DNA from: Spiractinospora alimapuensis
GTDB taxonomy: Bacteria > Actinomycetota > Actinomycetes > Streptosporangiales > Streptosporangiaceae
Direction of reading: 5' to 3'
Length of the DNA stretch: 64,000 nucleotides
Assembly (NCBI RefSeq): GCF_018437505.1
Contig: NZ_CP072467.1
Span: forward strand, 2,728,001-2,792,000
Shown: in pieces, positions 8,448-17,365 of the stretch
How positions within the stretch are numbered: the stretch's first letter is position 1
How the letters are laid out: each line of letters starts with the position of its first letter
Notes under the pieces: model-generated
The model's database searches: none
Told to the model about the DNA's origin: nothing
The model's input: only the letters and a program-made list of their open reading frames with translations
Made by a program: the position numbers and the translations under genes

Positions 8448-9681
8448 TCCGGAACTGGCGCGCAGTCCAGCCCGGAGCCACGCGACGATCCGGGAGAGCG
8501 CACCGATCGCTCGCGCCGAGATCCCCGGTGTCGGGCAGGTGTGGCTCGTGTCCCGGTACGAGGATGTCAAGGCCGTACTCAGCGACTCCAGGTTCGTTCG
8601 GAACCCGGACAACGTGCCAGGTATGAAGGCGAACAATCTGACCCAAGCGTTCCGACAGCACTCCGGGATCAACGAAGAGTTCGCCGTGTACACCAGCTCC
8701 TCGCTCACACAACTCGACGCGCCGGAGCACTCACGGCTACGGAAACTGGTCTCCCGCGCGTTCACAGCACGACGCATCGCCGCGTTGCGCCCCAGCGTCG
8801 AGCGGATCGCCGAGGACCTGCTGGACGCGCTACCCAGCCACGCCGAGAACGGCGTCGTCGACCTGTTGGCACACTTCGCCTACCCGTTGCCAGTCACCGT
8901 GATCGGCGAACTGATCGGCGTCCCACATCGCGATCGCGCGGTATGGAAGGAGAGGTCGGGGGCGGTTCTCACCACGATATCCGGTGGTGCTGATCCCACC
9001 GTGATCAACGAAGCCCTGGGAAACCTGATCGACTACGCCCAGGACATGATCGAGCAGCGCCGACGGGAACCCCGGGACGACCTGACCAGCGCGCTGGTCC
9101 AGGCGCAGGAGAAGGACGGGGACCGGCTCAGCACCACGGAGATGGTCACGTTGATCTTCACTCTGGTGTTCGCGGGACACGAGACCACCGCCACTCTGAT
9201 CGGCAACGGCACCGTCGCTCTGCTCAGTCACCCGGACCAGCGAGCCAAATTGCAGCGGGACCCCGCGCTGCTCCCCCGCGCCGTGCACGAGATGTTGCGC
9301 TGGTGTGGAGTGATCACCCTGGGCGGCAGACCGGGGTACGCGACCGAGGACGTCGAGCTCAACGGCACCGTGATTCAAAGGGGCGAGGCGGTCATGACCT
9401 CGCTCGTGGGGGCCAACTTCGACCCCCGAGTGTTCGCGGATCCCGACGCCTTCGACATCACGCGGGACACCGACGGCCGCCCGGAGACACACGTGGCCTT
9501 CATGCACGGCCCGCACTATTGTCTGGGGGCGGCCTTGGCCCGCCAGGAGGGTGAGGTCGCGTTCGAGGCTCTGCTGCGCCGATACCCCCGGCTGGCTCTG
9601 GCCACGGACTCTCGGGAACTCGAACTCGACGCCAACTTGGCCCAGTTCCGCTACGCCGCGATTCCCGTGACCCTCCACTGA
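8416..9681 (+). CDS. Cytochrome P450
   Basis: 421 residues from ATG 8416, nine bases after GGAGAGG. The I-helix oxygen-activation motif is AGHETT, the K-helix ExxR is EMLR, and the haem loop is FMHGPHYCLG with the Cys ligand near residue 370. Length and motifs are those of soluble bacterial class I P450s, which hydroxylate or epoxidise small molecules with electrons from a ferredoxin. The ferredoxin is encoded immediately upstream with overlapping frames. No biosynthetic cluster surrounds the pair, so the role may be detoxification or tailoring of an external compound. A GbsR/MarR regulator gene follows, probably controlling both. Confidence 0.93.
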   Translation: MTTHSTVNLTDPELARSPARSHATIRESAPIARAEIPGVGQVWLVSRYEDVKAVLSDSRFVRNPDNVPGMKANNLTQAFRQHSGINEEFAVYTSSSLTQLDAPEHSRLRKLVSRAFTARRIAALRPSVERIAEDLLDALPSHAENGVVDLLAHFAYPLPVTVIGELIGVPHRDRAVWKERSGAVLTTISGGADPTVINEALGNLIDYAQDMIEQRRREPRDDLTSALVQAQEKDGDRLSTTEMVTLIFTLVFAGHETTATLIGNGTVALLSHPDQRAKLQRDPALLPRAVHEMLRWCGVITLGGRPGYATEDVELNGTVIQRGEAVMTSLVGANFDPRVFADPDAFDITRDTDGRPETHVAFMHGPHYCLGAALARQEGEVAFEALLRRYPRLALATDSRELELDANLAQFRYAAIPVTLH

Positions 9682-9778
9682 TCCCACGAAGCACCGGCGA
9701 CGGCGGGCGCGCGACCATGGTGAGGACGGCTCCAGGCGCACGCCCGATCGGGGAACCACGTCCATCTCGCCTGCTACC

Positions 9779-9794
9779 TTCAGTGGGTACTGAA
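9779..9794. promoter_or_regulatory. Operator-like inverted repeat upstream of GbsR/MarR gene
   Basis: TTCAG-TGGGTA-CTGAA, the same half-sites and spacing as the repeat before the ferredoxin gene. It lies 25 bp upstream of the proposed start of the regulator, a position suited to autoregulation. Confidence 0.55.
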
Positions 9795-9819
9795 TGATCA
9801 TTTCGTGGGTGAGGTGTGC

Positions 9820-10290
9820 GTGGTTATCAACGACCGGGAGCGTGAGCTTCTGGACCGCTTCGGTCTCTACTTCGAGCGAGCCGGCAGCACACAGACCGCG
9901 GGCCGTCTCGTCGCGTGGCTGATGATCTGCGATCCACCGGAGCAGTCGATCACCCAGCTCGCGGAGGGCACCGACGTGAGCAAGGCGTCCGTGAGCACCG
10001 TGGCACGGCACCTGGAAGAGGCCGGGTACCTCGAACGGGTGCCCCACGCCGGTACTCGGCAGCACTACTACCGGCTGCGTAAGGGCGGCATGACCACCGT
10101 CGTCAAGCATCGCCAACGGTTCCTGGACGACGCCGCCGCACTCGGAAGAGATGCGTTGGAGCTGATGGGTCCCGACGCCGCACGCCTGGAGACGCTACGG
10201 GAATGGACCGGCCTCATGGAGTTCATGTCCGGGAGGCTCGACGCGCTGGTGGAGGAGTGGCAGGAGCAGTGGCGTGACCGCCAGGCGTGA
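9820..10290 (+). CDS. GbsR/MarR-family transcriptional regulator
   Basis: 156 residues. I prefer GTG 9820, which has GGTGAGG five bases upstream, over GTG 9805, which has no site. A winged helix-turn-helix spans about residues 40-95: ITQLAEGTDVSKASVSTVARHL is followed by a wing with RQHYYRL. C-terminal helices would form the dimer interface. The protein resembles the GbsR subgroup. It lies downstream of the P450 with about 140 bp between them, and both promoters carry TTCAG-N6-CTGAA, pointing to a local repressor that responds to the P450 substrate (inference). Confidence 0.85.
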   Translation: MVINDRERELLDRFGLYFERAGSTQTAGRLVAWLMICDPPEQSITQLAEGTDVSKASVSTVARHLEEAGYLERVPHAGTRQHYYRLRKGGMTTVVKHRQRFLDDAAALGRDALELMGPDAARLETLREWTGLMEFMSGRLDALVEEWQEQWRDRQA

Positions 10291-10533
10291 CGTCACCCGC
10301 GTGCGCTCCACCACCACCGGCGCGGGCTGCGACCGTCCCCGATCGTGACCAGGCCCACCCACCATGAGTCGACGTGCGGGACGCCACGTCCAACCGATGG
10401 GGTGCGCATCGACCCGCTATACCGGTGTCGACGACACCCACCCCCATGCCCTGAGGTTCGATGGTGGCGGGCGGGGACGGATCCATCCGATCGGCTGAGG
10501 CGGACGGGTCGTGCGCCGCCCTAGTCTGGGCAA

Positions 10534-11772
10534 ATGCGCTGGTTGTGGTTCCCCGTCCTGGGGGCGATGCTTGTCTTCGGCTCGCTGACCGTGGCGTCGG
10601 TGGCGACCGTGTTCGGCGACCGTAGGATTCCGGACTGGCAGGGGCCGGAGCGGTCCTGGCTGGACTTCCTTCCCGCCGCTTCCGGGTTCGTCGTCGGCGG
10701 GATCGCCGTCGCCCTGTTGGGACTCGTACTGTTGCGCGGGCGTACACCGGACTGGGTCTTCCCCGTGGGATCGATCGTGGCCAGTGGAGTCGTGTGCCTG
10801 ACATCGCTGGCGCTGTGGGACGTGCCGCAGGGCCTCTTCGGGCACCCCTTCGGGCCGGGGGAGCTGCTCGGGCTCGCGCTCGCGCTCGGGGTCGCCGCCT
10901 ACCGCGCGTCGCCCGTCTGGCTGATGGCCGGTGTCGGGGCGGCAGCCGCCGCGCTGCTCTCCGACCGGCTGCGCGACTCCGCCCCGATTGTCAGCCACCG
11001 CGACCTGGTCTACATCGTGCTCGGCCTGATGATCATGGTGGCGCCGGCGTTGTACCTGCGCTGGCGCGACCGTCAGCGCCGGGACCAGTTGGCCCTGGCC
11101 CGGCAGGAGGAGCGTCTCTCCATCGCGCGCGACCTGCATGACGTCGTGGCCCACCAGGTCACCGGCATCGTGGTGCGCGTCCAGGCCCTGCGGCACATCA
11201 CCGCGAACGAAGCGAACGGGTCGGGCCGAGACAACGGCGAGGGGCAGTCCACGGCGGGAGCCGTGCGGGACTCGCTGCCGGAGATCGAGGAGGCCGCGAG
11301 CGACGCACTGCGGTCCATGCGTGACCTCGTACACACGTTGCGCGACGCCGGTGATCCGCCGAAGGGACCGTTCGACGCCGCCGCGCACCTGACCGCCCTG
11401 CGGCAGGAACGCCGCTACGACCAACCGGAGGTGCGGGTGACGGTGGACGGACCGCTCGACGACCTCCCGCCCGACGTCGGCCACGCGGTGATCGCGATCG
11501 CCCGGGAGTCGGTCACCAACGCGCTGCGGCACGCCGTCGGCGCGCGCCGGATCGACGTCGGGGTGTGGCGCGAGCGCGACAGCGTGCACGTGCGGGTCGT
11601 GGACGACGGCGACGGGTCCCCCAGCCTGACCCCACGGGGCGGCTTCGGTCTGGAGGGCATGACCGAACGCGCCCACCTGCTGGGAGGCACCTTGGACGCC
11701 GGGCCGCCCACGGCGGGCGACGGATGGCGAGTCCACGCCGCGCTGCCCACGACACGAGTAGGGGTGAGATGA
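10534..11772 (+). CDS. NarL-type sensor histidine kinase
   Basis: 412 residues. About five or six hydrophobic segments fill residues 1-175. The HisKA_3 dimerisation box ARDLHDVVAHQVTGIV supplies the phospho-accepting His near residue 205. The ATPase domain has the N box ESVTNALRHA, the DDGDG box and GGFGLEGM. The kinase would sense a membrane or cell-wall signal and phosphorylate the regulator encoded next, whose ATG overlaps this stop codon (ATGA at 11769-11772). The ligand cannot be deduced. Confidence 0.92.
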   Translation: MRWLWFPVLGAMLVFGSLTVASVATVFGDRRIPDWQGPERSWLDFLPAASGFVVGGIAVALLGLVLLRGRTPDWVFPVGSIVASGVVCLTSLALWDVPQGLFGHPFGPGELLGLALALGVAAYRASPVWLMAGVGAAAAALLSDRLRDSAPIVSHRDLVYIVLGLMIMVAPALYLRWRDRQRRDQLALARQEERLSIARDLHDVVAHQVTGIVVRVQALRHITANEANGSGRDNGEGQSTAGAVRDSLPEIEEAASDALRSMRDLVHTLRDAGDPPKGPFDAAAHLTALRQERRYDQPEVRVTVDGPLDDLPPDVGHAVIAIARESVTNALRHAVGARRIDVGVWRERDSVHVRVVDDGDGSPSLTPRGGFGLEGMTERAHLLGGTLDAGPPTAGDGWRVHAALPTTRVGVR

Positions 11773-12425
11773 CCATCCGCGTCCTGCTGGCCGACGACCA
11801 GCAAATGGTTCGCACCGGATTCCGGCTGATCCTCAACGCCGAGCCCGACATCGAGGTCGTCGCCGAGGCGGCCGACGGGCTCGAGGCACTGCGGTTGGCG
11901 CAGGAACACCGTCCCGACGTGTCGCTGCTCGACATCCGCATGCCCGGCCTGGACGGGCTGGAGGTCACCCGGCGGTTGGCGGGGCCGGGAGTGGCCGAGC
12001 CGGCGCGGGTGGTCGTCGTGACCACGTTCGACCTGGACGAGTACGTCGACGCCGCGCTACGTGGCGGAGCGCTGGGGTTCCTGTTGAAGGACGCCGGTCC
12101 CGCCCTGCTCCTGGAGGCGGTGCGAGCCGCCGTACGGGGCGACGCCCTGGTGTCGCCGCAGATCACCACCCGGCTATTGCGCCACTTCGCCGGGCGCCGC
12201 CGGCCGAGTGCCCGGGACGACCACGAGCTCTCGCCCCGTGAGCTCGACATCGTGCGTGCCGTCGCCACCGGCCTGACCAACGCCGAACTCGCGCGGAAGC
12301 TCTTCATCTCCCTGGGCACCGTCAAGTCCCACCTCGCGAGCGTGCAGACCAAGGTTCAGGCGCGCAACCGGGTCGAGATCGCGGCCTGGGCCTTCCGACA
12401 GGGTCTGATGGACGAACCGCACTGA
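11769..12425 (+). CDS. LuxR/NarL-type response regulator
   Basis: 218 residues. The receiver domain has the acidic pair DD at 9-10, the phospho-acceptor Asp55 in LLDIRMPG and Lys in FLLKDAG. The C-terminal LuxR helix-turn-helix begins LSPRELDIVRAVATG and includes NAELARKLFISLGTVKSHL. It is coupled by a 4-nt overlap to the kinase. The gene faces a metallophosphoesterase gene with only 13 bp between stops. No target operator could be identified. Confidence 0.94.
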   Translation: MTIRVLLADDQQMVRTGFRLILNAEPDIEVVAEAADGLEALRLAQEHRPDVSLLDIRMPGLDGLEVTRRLAGPGVAEPARVVVVTTFDLDEYVDAALRGGALGFLLKDAGPALLLEAVRAAVRGDALVSPQITTRLLRHFAGRRRPSARDDHELSPRELDIVRAVATGLTNAELARKLFISLGTVKSHLASVQTKVQARNRVEIAAWAFRQGLMDEPH

Positions 12426-12438
12426 ACCCGTCGACCCA

Positions 12439-13272
12439 TCACAGGACGCGGCGGGGCTCCTTGGGGTCGCGGCGGTGTCGCCACCGCTTCCACTCCCGCG
12501 GGTAGCCCACCGACACCTCCTCCATCCGGAGACCGCCCACCTCGTGGCTGCGCGGAATGTGCAGGTGCCCGTACACACAGGCCACCGCCCGGTAGGTCTG
12601 GGGCCAGTGCGCGGTTCGGGTCGTCCCGCACCACAGCGAGAACTCCGGGTAGAAGAGGGGGTCCGTGGGTTCGCGAAGGAGTGGCCAGTGACTGACCAAC
12701 ACGGTGGGCAGGTGGGGGTCCAGGGCGTCCAGCCGGGCCTCCGTGCGGGCGACGCGGTCCGCGCACCAGGCGGCCCGGCTCGGGTACGGGTCCGGGTGCA
12801 GCAGGAACTCGTCACTGCACACCACCCCGACGTCGTAGGCCTGACGCAGCGCACTGTCGGTGTCGGGCACGCCTGGGGGAAGGAAGGAGTAGTCGTAGAG
12901 CTGGAACAGCGGCGCGACGACGACCGGCCGGTCCCCGGCGGACCAGACGGGGTAGGGGTCCTCCGGGGTCAGGACACCGAGCTCCCGGCACAACGCGACC
13001 AGGTGGTCGTAGCGCTCGGCCCCGCGCAGGGTCACCGGATCCGTGGGCGGTGTCCACAGCTCGTGGTTACCCGGGACCCAGAGCACCCGCGCGAAGCGAC
13101 CGGCGAGCAGGCGCAGCGCCCAGTCGACGTCGGCCACGGTCTCGGCGACGTCGCCGGCGACGATCAGCCAGTCCGCCGGGTTCCGGGGCCGCAACGCCTC
13201 CAGGACGTCCCGGTTCTCCGGATGTGAGACGTGCAGGTCGCTGACGGCGTACAGCCCTGCCGGGGTCGTCAC
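12439..13272 (-). CDS. Metallophosphoesterase (calcineurin-like)
   Basis: 277 residues from GTG 13272, whose GTGA overlaps the stop of the upstream methyltransferase. The binuclear metal site is readable in order: SDLHVSH, GDVAE, GNHEL, SHWPL and GHLH. Length and motif spacing suit a small phosphodiesterase or phosphomonoesterase of the YmdB/Icc-like superfamily; substrate unknown. The four-base overlap means it is co-translated with the SAM methyltransferase, so the two may act on the same product (inference). Confidence 0.88.
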   Translation of the reverse strand: MTTPAGLYAVSDLHVSHPENRDVLEALRPRNPADWLIVAGDVAETVADVDWALRLLAGRFARVLWVPGNHELWTPPTDPVTLRGAERYDHLVALCRELGVLTPEDPYPVWSAGDRPVVVAPLFQLYDYSFLPPGVPDTDSALRQAYDVGVVCSDEFLLHPDPYPSRAAWCADRVARTEARLDALDPHLPTVLVSHWPLLREPTDPLFYPEFSLWCGTTRTAHWPQTYRAVACVYGHLHIPRSHEVGGLRMEEVSVGYPREWKRWRHRRDPKEPRRVL

Positions 13273-14153
13273 ACGGGTTTCCGCAGCACGCCGCCGAACT
13301 CGTAGATGGCGTTGTTGTCCTCGGACGTACCCACGAACGGACGTAGCGGTTCGTCCACCTCGGCCAGCGGCGGCTGGTCGGGGTCGGGACGCCACTGCCG
13401 CACCGGGCCGAGGCCCGGCTCAACGACCTCGAGCTCGGAGAACCAGGGCTCGATCTCGGCGGGAACGCGCGTCCGCCACTCCATCCCACGCTCGGTGTAG
13501 AACGCGGTGAGCGCGTCGGCGTCCTCTCGGCTGTCGGACGCGACGTGGGAGAACGCGACATAGCTGCCGGCCACCGCCCGTGCCATCGGACCGTCGATCA
13601 TGCGCCGGACGGCCGACTCGTCGGCGATGCAGTGCGGAACCCCGAACAACAGGATGCCCAGGGGCTGGTCGAAGTCGATCAACCGCTGGGTCTCCTCGTG
13701 GTCGAGGACCTCGTCCGGTCGCGTCATGTCGGCGTCGATCACGGTCGTGGACTGGTCGTCCGCCAGCAGGGCCCGGCCGTGGGCCAACACGATCGGGTCG
13801 TTGTCCACGTAGACCACGCGCGCGTCGGGTTGGAACGCCTGGGCGACCTCGTGCACGTTGTTCTGGGTGGGCAGGCCGCTGCCCAGGTCGAGGAACTGGC
13901 CGATCCCGGCGTCGCGGGCGAGGAAGCGCACCGCACGATAGAGGAACCGACGGTTGTGCCGCGCGAGGTCCAGGTTGCCCGGCCACTGTTGTGCCGCGTC
14001 GATCACGAGTTGCCGGTCGACCGCGAAGTTGTCCTTACCGCCCAGTCCGTAGTCGTAGCACCGCGCCGGGGTGGGGCGCCCCGTGGGAATGGGCGGAGGG
14101 AAGCCCCCGTACTCGGGTCCGACATCCAGCGAGGACTCACCAGGGGCTGTCAT
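13269..14153 (-). CDS. SAM-dependent methyltransferase, PF04672 (DUF574) family
   Basis: 294 residues from ATG 14153, six bases after TGGAGA. It shows the complete family signature: PTPARCYDYGLGGKDNFAVD, the SAM loop QFLDLGSGLPT, the VVYVDNDPIV strand and LIDFDQPLGILLFGVPH. It is first of two genes, followed by the metallophosphoesterase with a 4-nt overlap. Members are numerous in actinomycetes and some act in secondary metabolism; the substrate here is unknown. Confidence 0.9.
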   Translation of the reverse strand: MTAPGESSLDVGPEYGGFPPPIPTGRPTPARCYDYGLGGKDNFAVDRQLVIDAAQQWPGNLDLARHNRRFLYRAVRFLARDAGIGQFLDLGSGLPTQNNVHEVAQAFQPDARVVYVDNDPIVLAHGRALLADDQSTTVIDADMTRPDEVLDHEETQRLIDFDQPLGILLFGVPHCIADESAVRRMIDGPMARAVAGSYVAFSHVASDSREDADALTAFYTERGMEWRTRVPAEIEPWFSELEVVEPGLGPVRQWRPDPDQPPLAEVDEPLRPFVGTSEDNNAIYEFGGVLRKPV

Positions 14154-14593
14154 ACGGTCTCCAGGGGGCGGAAACGAGCGATTCGGACGGCGTGACAGAA
14201 ATCCCCAACCTAGCATCTTGACCGCCTCGGGGAGAATTCACGCACCGGCCTGAAATGATCTTCATTGGGGTGGCGTGGATTGACCAGGGTAGGCATTTCC
14301 GCAGCTCGTCACCACCAGTCCGGGACGGCCGAGTGGAAATCCACTCAACACATTCACATTCGTGAACACATCGAAGATCACGGTTGGATAAGCCTTCGGC
14401 GCCCGACCACTCGCGCCGCGGCGGCGGCGGAGCGGCGCGACGGGTGTGGTGGCGAGGGGTGGCGCCGACCGCCCCGAGGCTTCGAGAAGCCCGCCGCCAC
14501 GGGCATGCGCGTTCGTTGGCGCTGGCCGTGTGGGCTCCTTCCGGTACGGTGAGACGGTTCGCTCCCGATAACCCCGATCCCCCGGAGTGTCCC
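14154..14593. other. Divergent intergenic region, 440 bp
   Basis: This region lies between the methyltransferase (minus) and the SWIM protein (plus) and should contain both promoters. A small inverted repeat TTCAC-ATTC-GTGAA occurs near 14352-14365. The part from about 14260 to 14400 has lower GC than its surroundings. I see no gene that can be supported. Confidence 0.5.
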
Positions 14594-15541
14594 GTGGCAG
14601 CCTCATTCTCCCGAGATGACCTCCGCGAAGCGGCCAGCCCATCATCCTTCGAGCTGGGCGAACGCTGTGTGGACTCCGTCGCCAACCTGCGGTTGCGCAA
14701 CGGCGCGCTGCACGCGACGGTGCACGGCGAGGAACCGTTCCGTGTGCGGCTCGGCATCGGACCGGACGGGCTGGACGGCCTGTGCACCTGCCCCGACGCC
14801 GACGGTGGTGCGTTCTGCCCGCACCTCGTCGCCGTGGGCCTGGCGAAGTTGGTGGGGGCCGGCGCCAGCACCGACGTCGAGGGTGAGGACGCCGCGACGG
14901 CCGAGCTGCGCGGGCACCTCACGCAGTTCGAGCGCCGGGAACTCGTCGAGTTGCTGCTCGACCTCGCCGTGGAGGACGAGCAGGTGGAGGCGGGGCTGCG
15001 CGCCGCGACGCTGCGCCGGCTGCTGCTGCCCGAGAAGCCACCGACCGAGGCCACCATCGAACGCCACGTGAACGCGCTGATCCCCCCGGCCGGCGCCCCC
15101 GACCACCTGACGGCGCTCGACTACGCCGAGCGGATCGCGGAACTCGCCGACATGACGGTCGAGGCGCAGGAGGCCGGTCTCAACGCCGCGGCGGTGTGGG
15201 TGGGGCAGTACTCGGTCACCCGGATCGAGGAGGTGGGCCTGGACGTTCCCGACACCGACGGAGAACTGGCCGAGGCCGTGTTCGATCTCGCCCAGGCACA
15301 CGCCGAGGCGTGCGCCGAGCTGCCCGACGCGTCGACCGGACTGGCGTCGTGGCTGGTGGACCGACAGCTCGGCACGGTGTTCGGTGACTGTTTCGTCGTC
15401 GCGGACTACGCCGACGCCCTCGGGGAGGCCGGCATCGCCGCCTACGGAGGTCTGCTCCACGAGCACGCCACCAACGGGTGGGCCGCCGACGTGGCGCGGC
15501 TGTCGAACGACCTCGCCACCTTCCGCCGCACCGACCCCTGA
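14594..15541 (+). CDS. SWIM zinc-finger protein
   Basis: 315 residues from GTG 14594, with CCGGAG about seven bases upstream. The SWIM motif CTCPDADGGAFCPHLVAVGLA gives the CxC...CxH zinc ligands near residues 60-75. The rest is helical and acidic with no enzyme motif. SWIM domains mediate DNA or protein contacts and occur beside SNF2 helicases or MoxR/VWA systems, but no such partner is adjacent here. It ends 17 bp from the convergent VOC gene. Confidence 0.82.
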   Translation: MAASFSRDDLREAASPSSFELGERCVDSVANLRLRNGALHATVHGEEPFRVRLGIGPDGLDGLCTCPDADGGAFCPHLVAVGLAKLVGAGASTDVEGEDAATAELRGHLTQFERRELVELLLDLAVEDEQVEAGLRAATLRRLLLPEKPPTEATIERHVNALIPPAGAPDHLTALDYAERIAELADMTVEAQEAGLNAAAVWVGQYSVTRIEEVGLDVPDTDGELAEAVFDLAQAHAEACAELPDASTGLASWLVDRQLGTVFGDCFVVADYADALGEAGIAAYGGLLHEHATNGWAADVARLSNDLATFRRTDP

Positions 15542-15557
15542 GTCGGCCCCACCGCCG

Positions 15558-15977
15558 CTACACCGGCACGTTCTCGGACGCGTCCTCGGCTCGCTCCTCC
15601 TCGGTCAGGGGACGCAGCACGCAGAAGTGGTTCCCGTCGGGATCGGCCATGACGGTCCATGTCGCGTCCGCGCTCTGCCCGACGTCGGCGCTCCGCGCGC
15701 CCAACGCCTCCAGCCGTGCGACCTCCGCCTCCTGGTCGTCGGGCCGCAGATCCAGGTGTAGGCGGTTCTTGGTGACGTGGGATTTGGGGACCTTCAGGAA
15801 CAGGAGGTCGGGTGCCACTCCTTCCTCCGGGCTCCCCATTGGAGGCCTCAGCACCACTTCGTCGTCCCGCTCGAAGGTGCGCCGCCAGCCCAGAGCCTCC
15901 TCCCAGAAGCCCGCCAGCCGGCCGGGATTGGGAGTGTCCACGCAGAGGCACTGAATGCGAAGGGTCATGCCGCCCAT
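15558..15977 (-). CDS. VOC/glyoxalase-superfamily protein
   Basis: 139 residues from ATG 15977, which has GGGAG five bases upstream; ATG 15968 is an alternative. Two beta-alpha-beta-beta-beta modules are visible, with RLHLDLRPDDQEAEVARLEALGA and WTVMADPDGNHFCVL as the second-module landmarks typical of actinobacterial glyoxalase-like proteins. Metal ligands cannot be assigned securely. Probable roles are resistance, dioxygenase or isomerase chemistry; no pathway neighbour helps. Confidence 0.85.
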   Translation of the reverse strand: MGGMTLRIQCLCVDTPNPGRLAGFWEEALGWRRTFERDDEVVLRPPMGSPEEGVAPDLLFLKVPKSHVTKNRLHLDLRPDDQEAEVARLEALGARSADVGQSADATWTVMADPDGNHFCVLRPLTEEERAEDASENVPV

Positions 15978-16151
15978 ACTCGCTCCCGAACCCCGCGACG
16001 TCCACCACATCGGCGAAAGTTCCCGACCGTGGACGACCTTTGTCGGTATTCACGAATATCGCGGCCCCGACTGGCGCGGATTCCGTTCGTTCACCGAAGT
16101 GACAACCGGAATTCCGTCGAGAGCAAGACAATTCCTCATAGGATCACGCCA

Positions 16152-16913
16152 ATGAGAATCACGGTGTTGGGTGGAAGCGGTGCCTGGCCGGTGGCTGGTG
16201 GGGCCTGTGGGGGCTACCTGGTCCGTTGGGCCGACTACCGGTTGCTGATCGATCCCGGCTTCGGCAGCCTCGGTCACCTGCTGGGACACACGCGGGCCGA
16301 GGACGTGGACGCGGTACTGGTCAGCCACGGTCATCCTGACCACTGCGCGGATATCAACCCGTTGCTGCGGGCACGGACCCTGAGCACCAGTCCGCCGGAC
16401 CGACTGACGGTCGCCGCGCCACACGGCGCACTGGACGCGATTCTGGCCCTTGACGAACCCGGTTTCCTCGACGACTCCCACCGTCTCGCGGAATTCACCC
16501 CCGGCGACGCCTTCCGCCTCGGTCCGTTCCAGATCCAGTCCGTCGCTCTCCCCCATTCCGTGGACAACGCCGGATTTCGCATCTCCGCCGGGGGAAGGCA
16601 CCTCGCCTACACCGGTGACCGCGGCCCCGACCCGCGCATGGTCGACCTCGCCTCCGGCGCGGACGTGCTCCTGGCGGAGGCCACGTTCCCCGAGGAGGTT
16701 CCGGCGCGCCACCGGGGGAACCTGTCCAGTGCCCGGGACGCGGCCGTCGAGGCGACGAGCGCCGGCGTGGGCCACCTCGTTCTCACCCACCTGTGGCCCG
16801 GCACCGCCCACAGGCGCGCCTACGAGGCGGCGGTCCCGTATTTCCGTGGCCCGATCAGTGTCGCCCAACCGACAATGGAGCTCGACCTCGGTTCGGCGGA
16901 CCACGCGTCCTGA
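16152..16913 (+). CDS. Metallo-beta-lactamase-fold hydrolase
   Basis: 253 residues from ATG 16152, preceded by AGGA. The metal motif SHGHPDHCADI (HxHxDH) is at about residues 60-70, LPHSVDNAGFRI and YTGDRGPD give the later His and Asp, and THLWPG is the final His. Overall this resembles the RNase Z/ElaC-like and cyclic-nucleotide phosphodiesterase branch of actinobacterial single-domain MBL proteins. The exact reaction is unknown. The next gene begins 38 bp downstream in the same direction. Confidence 0.88.
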   Translation: MRITVLGGSGAWPVAGGACGGYLVRWADYRLLIDPGFGSLGHLLGHTRAEDVDAVLVSHGHPDHCADINPLLRARTLSTSPPDRLTVAAPHGALDAILALDEPGFLDDSHRLAEFTPGDAFRLGPFQIQSVALPHSVDNAGFRISAGGRHLAYTGDRGPDPRMVDLASGADVLLAEATFPEEVPARHRGNLSSARDAAVEATSAGVGHLVLTHLWPGTAHRRAYEAAVPYFRGPISVAQPTMELDLGSADHAS

Positions 16914-16951
16914 GCGGCCCGCCGCTGGAAAAGCTTGGGAGGGGACGCCTC

Positions 16952-17347
16952 ATGGCGCCGTTACCCCGCGCCGTCCTCGGTGTGAACGCGATGCTGCGGA
17001 TGCAGACGGCCTGCCCGGCGACCTTCGCGGCCCTGGTCCTGGACGCCGAACCGCTGGTCCCCGAGGGAGAAGGGATCGAGTTCCTCGACGCGACGTCACC
17101 GGACCCGCCGGGCGGTCCCGTCCCCGAGGAGTACGTGCGCGCCATCGAGTCCGGCACCCGCGCGGCCCTCACCGACCCCACGACGGGCCAGCCGCTCTAC
17201 ACCGCCGGCCTCATCCTGCGCCACGTCCGCTGGCACGAGGTCGACTCCAACGAACGCGACTTCACCCGAGCCGGCACCCGCGCGGCCCAGGAGGTCCTGG
17301 CGTGCGTGACCGAGTCCCGCGCCCCGCGACCGATCCGGGGGCGGTAG
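16952..17347 (+). CDS. Free-standing EF-G domain-IV-like small protein
   Basis: 131 residues from ATG 16952, after a strong GGGAGGGG site. VPEEYVRAIESGTRAALT, then QPLYTAGLILRHVRWHEVDSNE and FTRAGTRAAQEVL, follow the order and spacing of domain IV of elongation factor G (the VPxEYxxAVExG helix, the strand ending HxVDSxE, and the helix AxxxAFKEA). There is no GTPase domain. Domain IV is the part of EF-G that enters the ribosomal A site. The protein could modulate translation or ribosome rescue, or only share the S5-like fold. It probably sits in one transcript with the MBL gene. I inferred the homology by eye. Confidence 0.55.
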   Translation: MAPLPRAVLGVNAMLRMQTACPATFAALVLDAEPLVPEGEGIEFLDATSPDPPGGPVPEEYVRAIESGTRAALTDPTTGQPLYTAGLILRHVRWHEVDSNERDFTRAGTRAAQEVLACVTESRAPRPIRGR

Positions 17348-17365
17348 CGCCACCGTCGACTTCGC

